DNA from: Symsagittifera roscoffensis | Taxonomy: Eukaryota > Xenacoelomorpha > Acoela > Convolutidae | Assembly (NCBI RefSeq): GCF_963678635.1 | Contig: NC_087063.1 | Location: forward strand, 41,122,759 to 41,182,758 | Direction: 5' to 3' | DNA: 60,000 nt | Shown: positions 10,975-21,173 of the stretch, in pieces | How the letters are laid out: each line of letters begins with the position of its first letter | Position numbering within the stretch: position 1 is the first letter of the stretch | Position numbers and translations under genes: made by a program | Notes under the pieces: model-generated | Seen by the model: only the letters and a program-made list of their open reading frames with translations | What the model was told of the DNA's origin: nothing | The model's database searches: none

Positions 10975-11412
10975 TTACAACCCCTGGGGGTCTCGACTGC
11001 CACTCCCCGGACACGCAGTGTTCCTATGTCTTGCTACATTTGTTTTTGTGATTGGGATCCCGCAGTCCGGGCATGTGGTCCTGGCTAGTGTGCTCGCGCT
11101 TCTAAGAGTCATTGTGTCATGTCTTCTCAAACAGTAGGTTCTTCTATGTCTCGCCATGTTCGTCGTGCTAAGTTCTTTCCCACAGTCCGGGCACGTCCCT
11201 CTTGGGGCCCCTCCACATTGCTTGGCGTGGTTCGTTCTTTGTGCTTTTTGTTCGAAAGTTGTGTGACATTTTCCACATTCAAAAATTAGTTCATTGCGCT
11301 TGTGGATTCGTGTTTCATGATGGTCTCGTCCCACCTTTGTTCGGCATGTCTTTTCGCATGGTGGCCAACGACATTTGAACCCTTCCTCCGTGACTGGTTT
11401 ACCGGCTTGGCT
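10975..11412 (-). pseudogene. LINE-A2 C-terminal four-zinc-finger array
   Basis: After TGA 11413-11415 the same frame reads CRWPPC...HHETRIH (C2H2), CGKC...HAKQC, CPDCG...MARHRRTYC and CPDCG...VARHRNTAC (C2HC type), then GSGSRDPQGL and a stop. All four fingers keep their metal ligands, unlike LINE-A1. The third and fourth fingers are near repeats of each other. Confidence 0.85.
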
Positions 11413-13699
11413 TCATGTTGGTTTCAGATCCCCTTTGAGTATTTCGCACATCTTGTTCTCCCATTCATCCATGGCCTTCTTCCTCTCGTTCACAATACCC
11501 TTCCAATTTTTTCTGTCCATAGTTAGACCTTCGATGTTAGTCCAATCTAACCCTGCCTCTTTTAAAATTCTTTTCCAATACGTTATAGTGTTGTTCTTCC
11601 CATTCTTTGGTCTTTCGCCTACTTCCGTCCAGTTGCTCAGAGTGATTTTCTTTACTGTTCTTGTGTCCGGCATCCTCGTCACGTGTCCTATCCTCTCCAG
11701 TGCCCGTGTTTCCATCTTCTGTCGAATTGATGTTATTCCTAGTTGCCTTCTGATCTCAAAACTATTCACCCCTTCCTTCTGCATCCTGTATAGCGCCAGC
11801 CCCTTCCCATTATTCCATACGTTTCTGTACGCTTTATCGGCCACTCTTTGTAATTTCGAAATGTCCGTGGTTGTCCAGGGTCTCACCGAGCAGTCGAATA
11901 GCATGGTTGATTCTACTACTGCTTGGACAATTACCGCCTTGGTTCTCTTTGATAGTGTTGACTTCCATAGCCATTTCTTGGCCTTTGACCAAGCATGGTA
12001 GCTTCTTTTAATCCTCGCGTTTATGTCTTCCTTTCTTCCAATTAGGGTCCCTAACATCCTTGTCCTGTCCGCTGCCTCGCTGCCAAACATTATGAATTCT
12101 TCTTTCCCCTCGTGACACACTTCTTCATACTTCAGCATCGTCTTCTTTATTGTCTCTTTACCTCGACTGAGCTCTTCCATACTTCCTAACAGAGTGGAGT
12201 CGTCCGCAAACAGCGAGTCCAGTATCTGGAATTCAATCCTGTTGCTGCTCCGTAGGTTCCTTTGGGACGTCGCAGGGGAGGGGCTGTTTCCCGGTCTCCA
12301 GGTCCACTTCAAGCCGCATTCTTCCTTTGCCTCCTTTATCCGATCCATTTGGGCTTGCCTCATGGATGTAGCATGATAAATATTAAACAGAATGGGCGAG
12401 GTGGCGCAACCTTCGCGACGGCCCCTTTGTGGCGTCCATGGTGTACTCAGTTCCTGTTTGCCTTTTACTCGGTATTGTGTGTTCTCATGTAAGCCTTTCA
12501 GGATTTCTAAGATGCTTGGAGGCATACCTAGCTTTCCTAGTATCCCCCATAAAAGTGGTTTGTTCGTTCTCGGGTACGCCTTTTTTATGTCCAAGAGTAC
12601 AGCTCCTGGTCTTCTCGGGTCAGGGTGGTTAGACCTTCCCAGAACTCTACTTGTCTCTTCGTCGATTCTGTGTCGCGTCCGCGGTCGATCTGTTCTTCCT
12701 GAAGCCATTTTGGTTCTCGTCTAATGCCCCAATCTCTTCCGCCCATAGTCTGATCCTGGAGGCTAGTACTCTGGCTATGATCCGGCTGGCTAAAGGAAGG
12801 AGGCAAATGCCTCTGTAGTTTTGTAGATCGTTCTTTGGACCCTTCTTGTGAATAGGTACCACCCATCCTTCTTTTGTTTCTTCGGGCCAGGTGTTTGGAT
12901 CTGTTTCAAGCAGTTGTATGACGCTCTTGAAAATTTCTCTTTTTGTTGTGTTGTCAGCGGCATTGATCCCAATTAGGCGCACTCCGTCAATCCCTGACGC
13001 GCCGTCCTTCATAAGAACAACTTCTCGCTCCACTTCCTGCACTGTGAATTCCATTTCTATTTTCCGTGCTGCTTCTCGTGCCACAGTGTCCCTTCTTTGT
13101 TCCAGACTATCGATTAAGGATTTTATTTCTCCCTCCGGTCGGTCATATCTCGTTGCCGAGACTTGCATGAAATGCTCTTTGCATTCCTCCGGGCTGAAGA
13201 ATTCGTCCTCAACACAGCTATTATTGTCTTTGATGCCAATCCTTCTCAAAGTTTTATACAGGATTCTTATATCACCGCTAGTTTCCGCTCTTTTGGCTTC
13301 GTTGACAATCTCAAGCCACCGTTCTTCTTCCCACTCTTTCTTCTGTCTTTTGAAATCCTTTCTAGCTTTCCGTCTCTCTTCCTTCGCTGCTTCGTTTCCG
13401 TCTTGTGCTCGAGCTGTTAGTTCGCATATTCTCTTTTGCGCCCTTTCTATTTCCTCTTTGTGCCTCTCCAACGCGGGGTTTAGGGGTTGTTTTTCTACTG
13501 TGCCGCACACTTCTTCCCCTACTCTCTTCATCGCCTTTGCTGTTTGTATCCAGTCTTCGAGCTCTTCTGTAGCTAATTTATTGGCGTATTCCGTTGCCTT
13601 TGTCACCCTTCTTAGTTTTTCCCAGTCTATTTTCTTCTTGGGTTGGCTGGTCTTGTTATTGCGCTTCCTGTCCAGAGAGTTATTCAGGGTACAGCTCAT
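11413..13699 (-). pseudogene. LINE-A2 reverse transcriptase region (frameshifted)
   Basis: The first frame (13699-12647) carries the linker and early RT blocks: GWVVPIHKKGPK, NYRGICLLPLASRI, ENQNGFRKNRSTADATQ. The second frame (from about 12675 to 11413) continues RIDEETSRVLG, AVLLDIKKAYPRTNK, REGCATSPILFNIYHA and SLFADDSTLLG. LINE-A1 has four extra residues between the two parts, so about 11 bp have been deleted near 12680. The frame ends at TGA 11413-11415 within KPT(R)SQA, after which the zinc fingers follow in frame. Catalytic Asp residues are kept. Confidence 0.9.
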
Positions 13700-13719
13700 C
13701 GCTTTCGATCTGTGGTCGC

Positions 13720-14933
13720 TTAGATCCTTGTTCGTCGGTACCGTGAAAATCCTCGGTCTTGTTGTTTTGCCCGGTCTTGCTGTTTCATAATGAAGCCGTC
13801 TATTTCATGCCATGTTTTGTTCTTGGGATGCTTCCATGTTCCTCTCCTCTTGTGGCTGAAAAAGGAGTTGCACCAGGCTAGGCTGTTCTCTTGGCACCAT
13901 TCCAGTAGGTTCATACCCGCTGCATTTGTCTTGCCTAAACCGTGGATACCCGCCGTCTGGTTCGCCCCCCTGGTAGCACTCTCCCCTACCACTGAGTTGA
14001 AGTCGCCCCCTATTATGACCATGTCCTTGCTCTCGATTAGGGTAGAAAGCTCCTCTCTGTACCTCATGAAATCGATACTGAGGCCTTCCCAGAGTGGTTG
14101 ATATGTCGAGATAAACCGGTAGCCATTCTCTCCCGGATTACTCTCCTATAACCTTGATCTGCCCATTTCGAGGCCCACTGGTCCCTTAGGAAAATGCCAC
14201 TTCTTTTTCCATGGATCAAAACTCCGAAAATCTCCCTGGCCTTGATCCATTTGAAGCCTTCTTCTTGTTCTTGGAGTTCGCTCATCATTACCACTTCCGC
14301 CTTGCTGTTGGCTATGGCTTTAACAATCTCCGCGAATCTGTTTCTTTTCGGGAAACTAACTCGCGCCCTTTGGATATTCCAAGCCCACAGCGTGGTAGTC
14401 TCCTCCCTTCCTTTGTTTCTTGCGTCCTTCATCCAATTCTCATGTCGCTCTCTTTGCCTTCGCTGTCTCTTCTCTCTTTTGTTCCTCTTTCTTCTGATCC
14501 GTTTGCTGTCGGTTTGCTGCCGGGGGGGAGCAGGGCAGCATGTGGCCTTGAAACTTGCGTCCCACCTTCCATTCTCTCCTAGGTCGGTGCAGCCCCAATG
14601 TACCTACTTCCCACATCCGTTGCATTTTACTGACCACTCGGTTCTTTTGACTCTTTGATTGCACACTGCACACTTCCACACTTTCGGACCTGGGTTTGGT
14701 TCCACATCGTTGTACAGATGTAGGGACACCAGAGATTCCGTGTGCCTTAGGGTGTGACGGATCGCCTTCATCGAGGGACGGTTGGCTGGGCCGTCTCTGT
14801 TTTGGGGTGTGTTTGAGAGACTCCGCCCGGCAGTGTGACCTAGGTCTGACTCACTGCCGGGCCTTGTCCCCCCCCCCGCTTGGTTTGGTCTTTGTTCGAT
14901 TTCTCTGCGCTTTTCTCCCCGGGCAGGCGCCAA
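13720..14933 (-). pseudogene. LINE-A2 leader, 2A-like motif, PHD-like finger and APE endonuclease
   Basis: The leader shares DLGHTAG and the KAI block with LINE-A1 and leads into DVEPNPGP. It is followed by CAVCNQRV...CNGCGK, then TAG (14604-14606, where similar fingers have Trp), then VHWGCTDLG in the same frame. This is a C2-C2-H-C finger like those that follow 2A-like motifs in other animal LINEs. A basic stretch leads to LWAWNIQ, MSELQEQ, IIGGDFNSV and HEIDGF of the endonuclease. One frameshift near 14120 separates the RVIRERM part from STYQPLWEG, and another near 13770 separates the end from SDHRSKAM. Confidence 0.88.
14685..14708 (-). other. Canonical 2A-like motif DVEPNPGP (LINE-A2)
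   Basis: Minus-strand codons read DVEPNPGP, an exact match to the D(V/I)ExNPGP consensus, preceded by SLVSLHLYN. Known 2A sequences make the ribosome skip the Gly-Pro bond and release the upstream peptide. Here the released leader would be about 80 residues and the finger-endonuclease-RT protein would start with Pro. Confidence 0.8.
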
Positions 14934-14945
14934 ACCATCGAAAAG

Positions 14946-15134
<189 letters not shown>

Positions 15135-15147
15135 AATAGTTACATCT

Positions 15148-15882
15148 TCATCTTGGATTCGACGGTAGAGTCATCAGTTTCTGTCATTTGCTTTTCGATT
15201 AAATTACCGTCAAAATGTCACATTGATTTAACGGGTAGTTTTCCACATCTTCTTGAAAAAGTCTAGAACCATCCCTTTGCTCAACTCGTGAGAAAACTTC
15301 TTCCCTGTTTAAACATAGCGCCGAGAATATGAAAAAAAAACTTCTTTGGTAATATGTAAATTTTCTGATATGTTCGGTCAATACCTGACGCGGTCATTTT
15401 TTTGTTTGTGACAAAAAATTTGCGGAAACTTTAAGAGGCCATTTGCATATGGAAAGATTAGTAAAACATATATCTAATGCAACCATTTGAAGTTATATAA
15501 GCTCAGGAAATTGGAGCCTTGAACATTTATCAAATTCAAATAACAGGAGAATTATAACTGAGTGAGAGAACGCTTCTTGTAAACAAAAATCTTTAATAAG
15601 GCCACTAGTATTTCATAATGTCTACAATTTAAAAGTCTGTAACGAAAAGAACCCAAAACATAAATAGAATTCAGTTATAAGCAATTGAAGGCAATTTGCA
15701 AGTCGCGGGCTAGTTGTTGCTCTGATGGCAGTTTAGGATGTAAGCCGTCAAAGTTATGTCTCTAGGACATCATCTGAACTTCTTCGTTCTGACATAGAGT
15801 ACGTCTTAGGGCCATTGTATTGCATTTGTAAAATTCGTTTAGCTAGCGAAATAATTTGGTATATCCTCTCCGTCCTTATAAA
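15148..15882 (+). repeat. Dispersed repeat family R, copy 1
   Basis: The segment matches 21135-22385 along its length, from TTCGACGGTAGAGTCATCAG to TTGGTAT(A/G)TCCTCTCCGTCC, with many substitutions and small indels. It starts a few bases after the LINE-A2 microsatellite. This copy lacks the 472-bp insertion found in copy 2 and so shows the empty site (TGCAACCA near 15479). I see no coding capacity, and the nature of the family is unknown. Confidence 0.85.
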
Positions 15883-16680
15883 GAGTACACATTTGGAACC
15901 CTTAATTGATCAATTGACTCAAAAAAGCTCAAGTTTTAAAAAATTATGAATGGTATTTATTTAAATAATTCTAATTTAATTTGAAACAAACAATATAATC
16001 TAAAAAAAAGTCTGCGAGTTTGCGAATGTGCAGAGTTGGTTTAACAGTTCCAATAATAATAAAAGATATCAATTTTCCTTCTATATCTCGAATTTCTATT
16101 TGTTGGCTGTGAAAATTGTTCCGTATAACTTTTCTGTGCTGCAGTTGAGTAAAAAAAACTTTGAACCGATAGTCGCAATAGAGGTCAACGTGTTCTGTAG
16201 AACACGTTGCATATTTGTGAGGAACATATTAATTGAGATTTCGTGTCACCAACAAAACCATATTTGACAAAACTTCCTTAAACAAAAAAGCATGATTTTT
16301 TCCGATATCTGACGGGTAGTGTGGTTCCAATTGATCCCGGAAAAAAAACCGCACTCCAATTTCTAAACCTAATATCTGACACAGATCAGATGATGTGGCT
16401 GTAAAAGCCATTTGTAAACCTTCTGTTTGTACCGTTTTTTAAAATTCTTTTTTGGTTTTTCAATTCACCGCATCAAACTTTGCAAAAAAAAGTTTTGCTT
16501 TAAAATGGCGAGTCTTTTGAAATAACGACATTGATGGTGTCAATGTTACTATCAGTGTTCGAATAAAAACCAGATCTGATGCGGTATTTAACTTGAAACC
16601 TGTGAATGATTTGTTCCATGGTTTTCAGTTCTAAACCCTGTTTCCGATCGTATATATCAAAGACGAAAGAACCATGAAAG
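15883..16680. other. AT-rich sequence, nothing recognised
   Basis: Short frames of 60-80 codons occur on both strands but have no motif, no splice context and A/T-driven composition. I see no gene or clear repeat. Confidence 0.5.
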
Positions 16681-16689
16681 ATTGGGGGT

Positions 16690-17215
16690 TAAAGTTGATA
16701 GTATTTTGTCAATTTATTCTTTAGAATTGACGGTACTGGTGTTACCTTTAATTTGGGATCAATTTCCGACAAAAAATCAAAAAAAAATTGAAGTTATTGA
16801 GGTTTTTTGAAGGGTGAGGGCCAAAATCGACACTTTTTTCAATGTTCTATAACTTAGAATTGATGATATTGATGTAACTCTTAATTTGGGGTCATTTTCT
16901 GAAAAAAAAACAAAAAAAATTTTTCGAAAGTTTTGGGTTTTTTGAGAGGTGGGAGGGGGGGGGGGGGAGGGGTCAAAATCGATACTTTCCTAACTTTCTG
17001 TTACTTAGAATTGATGGTATTGATTTTACTTTTAATTTGGGATAACTTTCTGAAAAAATCAAACAAAGTTTTTTTTGAAATTTTTGGATTTTTTGAGGGG
17101 TGGGAAGGGAGCAAATCGATACTTTTTTCAAAATTATACTTTGATAAATCGATACTTTTTTAATATTACCTTTAATATGGGGTTATTTTCGAAAAAATCA
17201 AAAAAATATATTTTG
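16690..17215 (+). repeat. Degenerate tandem repeat, ~133-150-bp unit, about four units
   Basis: The order 'AAATCGA(T/C)A', then 'TTAGAATTGA(T/C)GGTA', 'TTTAATTTGGG', 'TTTC(T)GAAAAAA' and 'TTTTTTGAGGGGTGGGAGGGG' recurs with starts near 16690, 16823, 16975 and 17115. One unit contains a run of about 13 G. The units are well diverged. Confidence 0.75.
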
Positions 17216-17301
17216 ATCACGAGAGGTTCATTATCACTCTCATAATACTCCTTGTCCTCGTCATCAGCATTCACATCACTTTAGTCTTCATCCTCGACGA
17301 T

Positions 17302-17460
17302 CTCATCGGTGTTTTCCTTTCCTCGTTTTCTTCTGTTTCATTCTTTATAAGTTATTGAAACTCATTATCACTCTCATAACCTCATCGGTGTTTTCCTTTC
17401 CTCGTTTTCCTTTGTTTCATTCTTTATAAGTTATTGAAACTCTTCTTTTCAAAAATTCAT
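17302..17460 (+). repeat. 79-bp direct duplication
   Basis: CTCATCGGTGTTTTCC begins at 17302 and again at 17381, and each copy continues to TTATTGAAACTC. The segment lies just 3' (minus-strand sense) of the gene ending at 17488, probably in its 3' untranslated region. Read on the minus strand the area includes an acidic stretch (EIVEDED, a stop, then NADDEDKEYYESDNE), which may be a decayed exon. Confidence 0.8.
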
Positions 17461-17487
17461 TGGAAAGCCTACTAATTGTTTGAAGTA

Positions 17488-17920
17488 CTAATGAGCTTCC
17501 CTGAATGAAAAAGTGGAAGTGAACTGAACAAAACCTTCATGTTCTTTTGCCAGTTTTACTGCAAATTCGAGTTCCTCTTTGTTCAGCGGAGCATTGCCCT
17601 CGATAGCTTTAAGCTCAATGAAGCATTCCAATGCGCTCCAATGAGTCTTTGGTGGTTCATTGTTCTCTTTTTTCCGCCTTGAAAATAAAACGTAATTCTG
17701 ATTAAATAATTAGATTTTGAGTAAAATTTTGACTGTTTTACTTTTTTGGGATATTCTTGATTTTGGACGTTGACGCTTGTATTTGATCCGCTAACTTTTC
17801 CTCAACCTCTTCTTTCTCGATATCATCTAAAGAGTTCAAGTTACATAAATACAGTAACATAAATTTGTAATACTTAGAATTAAAAGATAAGCGGCCAGTT
17901 CTTCGTCTTTTTCGAATTCA
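17488..17920 (-). CDS. Unidentified spliced host gene, three 3' exons
   Basis: Three minus-strand exons join in one frame. Exon a (about 17920-17874) encodes DSEFEKDEELAAYLLIL. A 47-bp intron (17873-17827, GTATTA..TTTAG) follows. Exon b (17826-17742) encodes NDIEKEEVEEKLADQIQA... . A 64-bp intron (17741-17678, GTAAAA..TTCAAG) follows. Exon c (17677-17488) encodes RKKENNEPPKTHWSALECF and ends ...FREAH with TAG 17488-17490. Phases match at both junctions (one base plus two, then two plus one). The product is acidic then lysine-rich, suggesting a nuclear protein; no family is recognised. In the frame of exon a a TGA lies just upstream and I cannot place its acceptor, so the 5' limit is uncertain and a pseudogene is possible. 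Confidence 0.6.
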
Positions 17921-18270
17921 GAATCAAAATTTTTTCAGACATACTGAATCAAATCTAAGAAGTTCACGCTGTTTAAACATGAAAATAAACATACTACGAA
18001 TAGAAGCGGTTTTAAGATAACTAAAAAAGTTAGTCTCTTAAATAAATTCACATCTATAAGTTGAAGCTTAAATAAATTTTAATAAGGTTGAATTTGAATG
18101 AGGTTAAATAAGTTTAAGTAAGATGCAATTGATTTTGATGATAACGCTATCAGTTCAATACTGGTATGAACTCTCACAATTGTTTCAAAAGTTACCAACA
18201 GTTACATTGAACGGTCCAAAAATATCTCGTTCCACTCTAACAGCGAATATACTCCTCGTCCTCATGCCGG
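17921..18270. other. AT-rich sequence, no further exon identified
   Basis: This is upstream of the minus-strand exons. Possible acceptors (TTTAAACAG, CTTCTTAG, GATTCAG) occur near 17940-17970, but none leaves an open frame into exon a. Nothing else is recognised up to the LINE-A3 tail. Confidence 0.4.
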
Positions 18271-18271
18271 T

Positions 18272-18938
18272 TTTCTTCTTCTTCTTCTTTTGTCATTTAC
18301 GCCCCGTGGGGGGCCTTGATTCCCAGTTTCCAGGACATGTGCTCCAGTGTCTTGAAATGTTGTTTTTTGTCACCCAAGTACCGCATTCTTCGCATTGGAT
18401 TCTGGCTCTCGTTCCGGCGAATCGTCCTGTGATAATGGTGTTGGTTACTTCTGGGGCTGTCGGATGTTCTCCTCGACAGGTCCTCCGGTGTCTTGCCATG
18501 TTGCTCAACGACAGGGACCTCTGACATTTCGGACAGAACCCACCCTGCCCTCCTTGGCACGCCTTGAAGTGGTTTGTCAGAGCAGCCTGGTCCGAAAAAC
18601 TGTCGTTGCACTTTGGACACTTGAAGTCCACTGACTCCCTTCTGTGTGCTTTTCTCTCGTGATTCGTCCGTCCTCCTTTTGTTGCGCACATCTTGTCGCA
18701 TCCGTCCCAGCGGCAAGGCCAACCGCTGTCACTTATTCTCTCTCTATTCCATTGTGAGCGGGCCGGTTTTTCCGATCCTCTGTGCCAGTTGCACATTTGC
18801 GTCTCCCAGTTTTTGAGGAACGTCCTGCGATCTGTAACGGTCTTCTTCCATCGTTTCCGGTCGTTGGTGAGGTTCTCGCTGTTGTCGTCTTCATGTCCCG
18901 CTTCTTTCAGCAGTCTGCGCCAGTACTGGATCCCGTGT
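18272..18938 (-). mobile_element. LINE-A3, 5'-truncated copy
   Basis: Minus-strand coding from about 18934 starts abruptly in the region just before the zinc fingers (YWRRLLKEAGHED, WKKTVTDRRTFLKNWETQMC), homologous to the same part of LINE-A1. It continues without a break through four fingers to a stop at 18293-18295. The 3' UTR is only a few bases, followed by (AAG)n (18272-18290 as CTT on the plus strand). Unlike A1 and A2 it is not embedded in (GAT)n. 5' truncation is the usual result of incomplete reverse transcription. Confidence 0.9.
18293..18934 (-). CDS. LINE-A3 zinc-finger domain, uninterrupted fragment
   Basis: About 213 codons are open. The fingers are CRWDGC...HERKAH (C2H2), CPKC...HFKAC, CPKC...MARHRRTC and CEECG...ISRHWSTC (C2HC). 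All ligands are present, which gives the cleanest view of the array and confirms that the stops in A1 and A2 are mutations. As it lacks RT and endonuclease it cannot move by itself. The sequence differs enough from A1 and A2 to be a third subfamily. Confidence 0.85.
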   Translation of the reverse strand, partial: GIQYWRRLLKEAGHEDDNSENLTNDRKRWKKTVTDRRTFLKNWETQMCNWHRGSEKPARSQWNRERISDSGWPCRWDGCDKMCATKGGRTNHERKAHRRESVDFKCPKCNDSFSDQAALTNHFKACQGGQGGFCPKCQRSLSLSNMARHRRTCRGEHPTAPEVTNTIITGRFAGTRARIQCEECGTWVTKNNISRHWSTCPGNWESRPPTGRK

Positions 18939-19041
18939 GAAAATCTTTACAAAATAATTACAAGTGAAAACGTGAAAATGTTTAGACAGTATAAGGTCTT
19001 GTTGAAAATCGTTACAAAAATTTACAAGTGAAAACGTGAAA
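18939..19041 (+). repeat. Direct repeat of ~38 bp at the LINE-A3 5' junction
   Basis: GTGAAAATCTTTACAAAATAATTACAAGTGAAAACGTGAAA starts near 18936 and a close copy (GAAAATCGTTACAAAAATTTACAAGTGAAAACGTGAAA) starts near 19004. Each is followed by ATGTTTAG-like sequence or similar. Confidence 0.75.
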
Positions 19042-19210
19042 GAAGTTTTGAAAGAAATTTTGAATATCAAGTAAGCTGAAAATGTTTAGGAAGTTTAAAT
19101 GTTTAGCACATGATTAGTCACCAGCAAAAACCAGAAGATTTAATCAACTAGTAGGAAATATGAGTATTTCCAACTGGTAGTAAATCCCTAGTGCAACGAA
19201 TTACTTTAGG

Positions 19211-20625
19211 CAGTGGCGGATCCAGGATTTTTTTGAGGGGGGGGGGGCGGCTTTTTCAAAAATTTTTCGAAAATTTTGATGCCCTTTTTTTTAGGTCGAC
19301 CAAATTGATTTTCCGAGCTCTTCTAAAGCACTAAAAGGTCCCTGTTTTTGCCAAATTTTCTGCGCCGCAGGCAAACTTTTGAAAAAACAGGTCAAAAAAG
19401 CCGTTTTTAGGCACTTTTTGAAAAATTTTGACAAAAAAATCGCGTTTTTTTGGCGCGCGCTCCCCCTCAAAGTTAGTATATATTGGCGCCAAAGGCGCCT
19501 TTAGAAAAATTTTAGGGTCGGCCGGCAAAAAATGGATTTCTTAAAAAGTACCAAAGGGGGGACCCGCATCCAAGTTTAGGCGTAAATAATCGATTATAAC
19601 GGATTATTATGATGATTTTTTGACAATTATAATCGATTATAATTACCAAAATTAGGTCCTTAAGGGATTTATAATTGATCATAATCGTGATATTTTCCAA
19701 GAGATTATAATCTCTTATAATCGATTATAATTGATTATAGTTCTTACTAAAAACCCTTAAAATGAATTATAATCGATTATAATCGATTATAATCTCTTAT
19801 TTTGTCAGAATTTTCCTATTTTCGAATTGTATCTTATGGGTTATTATTTTTGTGTCATTAAGAAAATCTCTAAAAGAGAGATCTCTTGAACACTTTGGTT
19901 CATCTGAACACAAAGTTTTACCACGAAACAAAAGTTTCACAGAGATCCTTTCATATGACTGGAAAGGTTCTTGCGGTAGATGAAAGATAATTTTTCCGAA
20001 TCAATCAAAAAACTAAATCAATTTGCTGATGTTTTGGTGTTTATAAAAGCTTAAAATATGCATCACAAAACATTTCTAATGGGGAAGAAGTGAAAAAAAA
20101 ACTTATAAATATGAATTAATTGGAATTTTTTGAAAAGTTTTTTCTCATTTTTCATAGGAGCCAACGCCCACAAAAAGCATAAAATATAAGCAATTTAGAT
20201 GCAACTTCGAAGACAAAAATGGACAAACAAAAGGGATTATAGTCAATTATAATCGATTATAATGGATTTTTGCGCAAAACTAACGAAATAGAAGTTTGAA
20301 TAAAAATAATGGATTATAATCAATTATAATCGATTATAATTGTATCGAAAAATAGACGAATAAATGATCGATTATAATGGATTATAATTAATTATAATTT
20401 GATTTGAAAAAAAAGAGATTATAATCGATTATTAATTGATTAAAATCGATTGTTTCTCAATTTTAGTGAAACTGGTACTAAAATCTTGATATAATCGATT
20501 ATTAACGCTTGAAACTGGATGCGGGGACCCTTTGGGTCGGCAGGGGGTCGAATCGCTGAGGGGGGGGGGGGGGGGGGGGGGGGCGCCCGCCTCCCCCCCC
20601 CCCCCCCCCCCTAAATCCGCCCCTG
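19211..20625. mobile_element. Non-autonomous hAT-type element with 8-bp TSD
   Basis: The left end CAGTGGCGGATCCAGG and the right end, read inward as CAGGGGCGGATTTAGG, are inverted repeats with three mismatches in 16. Both continue into G-runs. The element is flanked by identical ACTTTAGG at 19203-19210 and 20626-20633. CAG(G/T)GGCGGAT-type ends with an 8-bp duplication are typical of hAT transposons. No transposase is encoded in its 1415 bp. The interior carries a second inverted-repeat structure and many ATCGAT palindromes. Long G and C runs at the right end may be sequence-length polymorphic or poorly assembled. Confidence 0.9.
19550..20537. repeat. Inner inverted-repeat block rich in TAATCGATTATAA palindromes
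   Basis: The left arm at 19550-19597 and the right arm at 20490-20537 match in inverted orientation (ACC(C)AAAGGG..CCCGCATCCA..AGTTT..GCGT(T)AATAATCGATTATA). Between and including them, the palindrome ATAATCGATTAT or a close variant occurs about ten times (for example near 19586, 19630, 19722, 19765, 20240, 20320, 20368, 20420 and 20490), with ATAATC(A/T) half-sites between. The rest is AT-rich. It may be a second element nested in the hAT element or its amplified core. Confidence 0.8.
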
Positions 20626-20633
20626 ACTTTAGG

Positions 20634-21070
20634 TAAACTAACTAAAAAAACTATGTGGTTTATATGAAAGTACTGGAACATTCTAGATCCTTTAATTAGT
20701 ATTCGAAACTTTTTAGAACATTTTGCTACTGCTGTTTTCCTTACCCTGCTCCCCCCCCTCGATTGTGAGCTGCCTAAGCTATTAACCAACTTAAGATTTG
20801 TCCTGCGGCTCTTGTAATTTTCTGTTATAATTGCTGTTTTACTTGGGTAGCTTTCCTTTTCGAAATAGTTAGTTGTTATTGCCCGGGTCGAGGTCCCAGA
20901 CCCATTCATGCAAAGATTTAAAGTCGTGCCAGATCCGGATCCATTCCAGTTACATAAGTCGAGCCGACTATTTTAGTCCAGAAAGCTTGGACAAAAAGTG
21001 GGTCGCGAAAGTGTCGACATACGGAAATTTAGTCGCAAAAGTCTGGACATAGTATACGGTGCGACTTTCG
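20634..21070. other. No gene seen; includes CpG motif copies near the right end
   Basis: Nothing recognised up to about 20990. From there the TCGCGAAAGT/TCGCAAAAGTCTGGACAT words described for 22690-23470 appear three times, once inverted. Confidence 0.5.
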
Positions 21071-21071
21071 C

Positions 21072-21173
21072 GACAGAAACTGATGACTCTACCGTCGAAT
21101 TCAAGATGACAGTGTAAATCTATAGTTTTACACTGTCATCTTGAGTTCGACGGTAGAGTCATCAGTTTCTGTC
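21072..21173. repeat. Perfect-type palindrome, 47-bp arms
   Basis: The left arm 21072-21118 and right arm 21127-21173 are inverted copies (GACAGAAACTGATGACTC...GACAGTGTAAA) with one mismatch and an 8-bp spacer. The right arm is the start of repeat family R copy 2; copy 1 at 15.1 kb has only the right-arm side. DNA or RNA of this segment would fold into a long hairpin. Confidence 0.93.
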
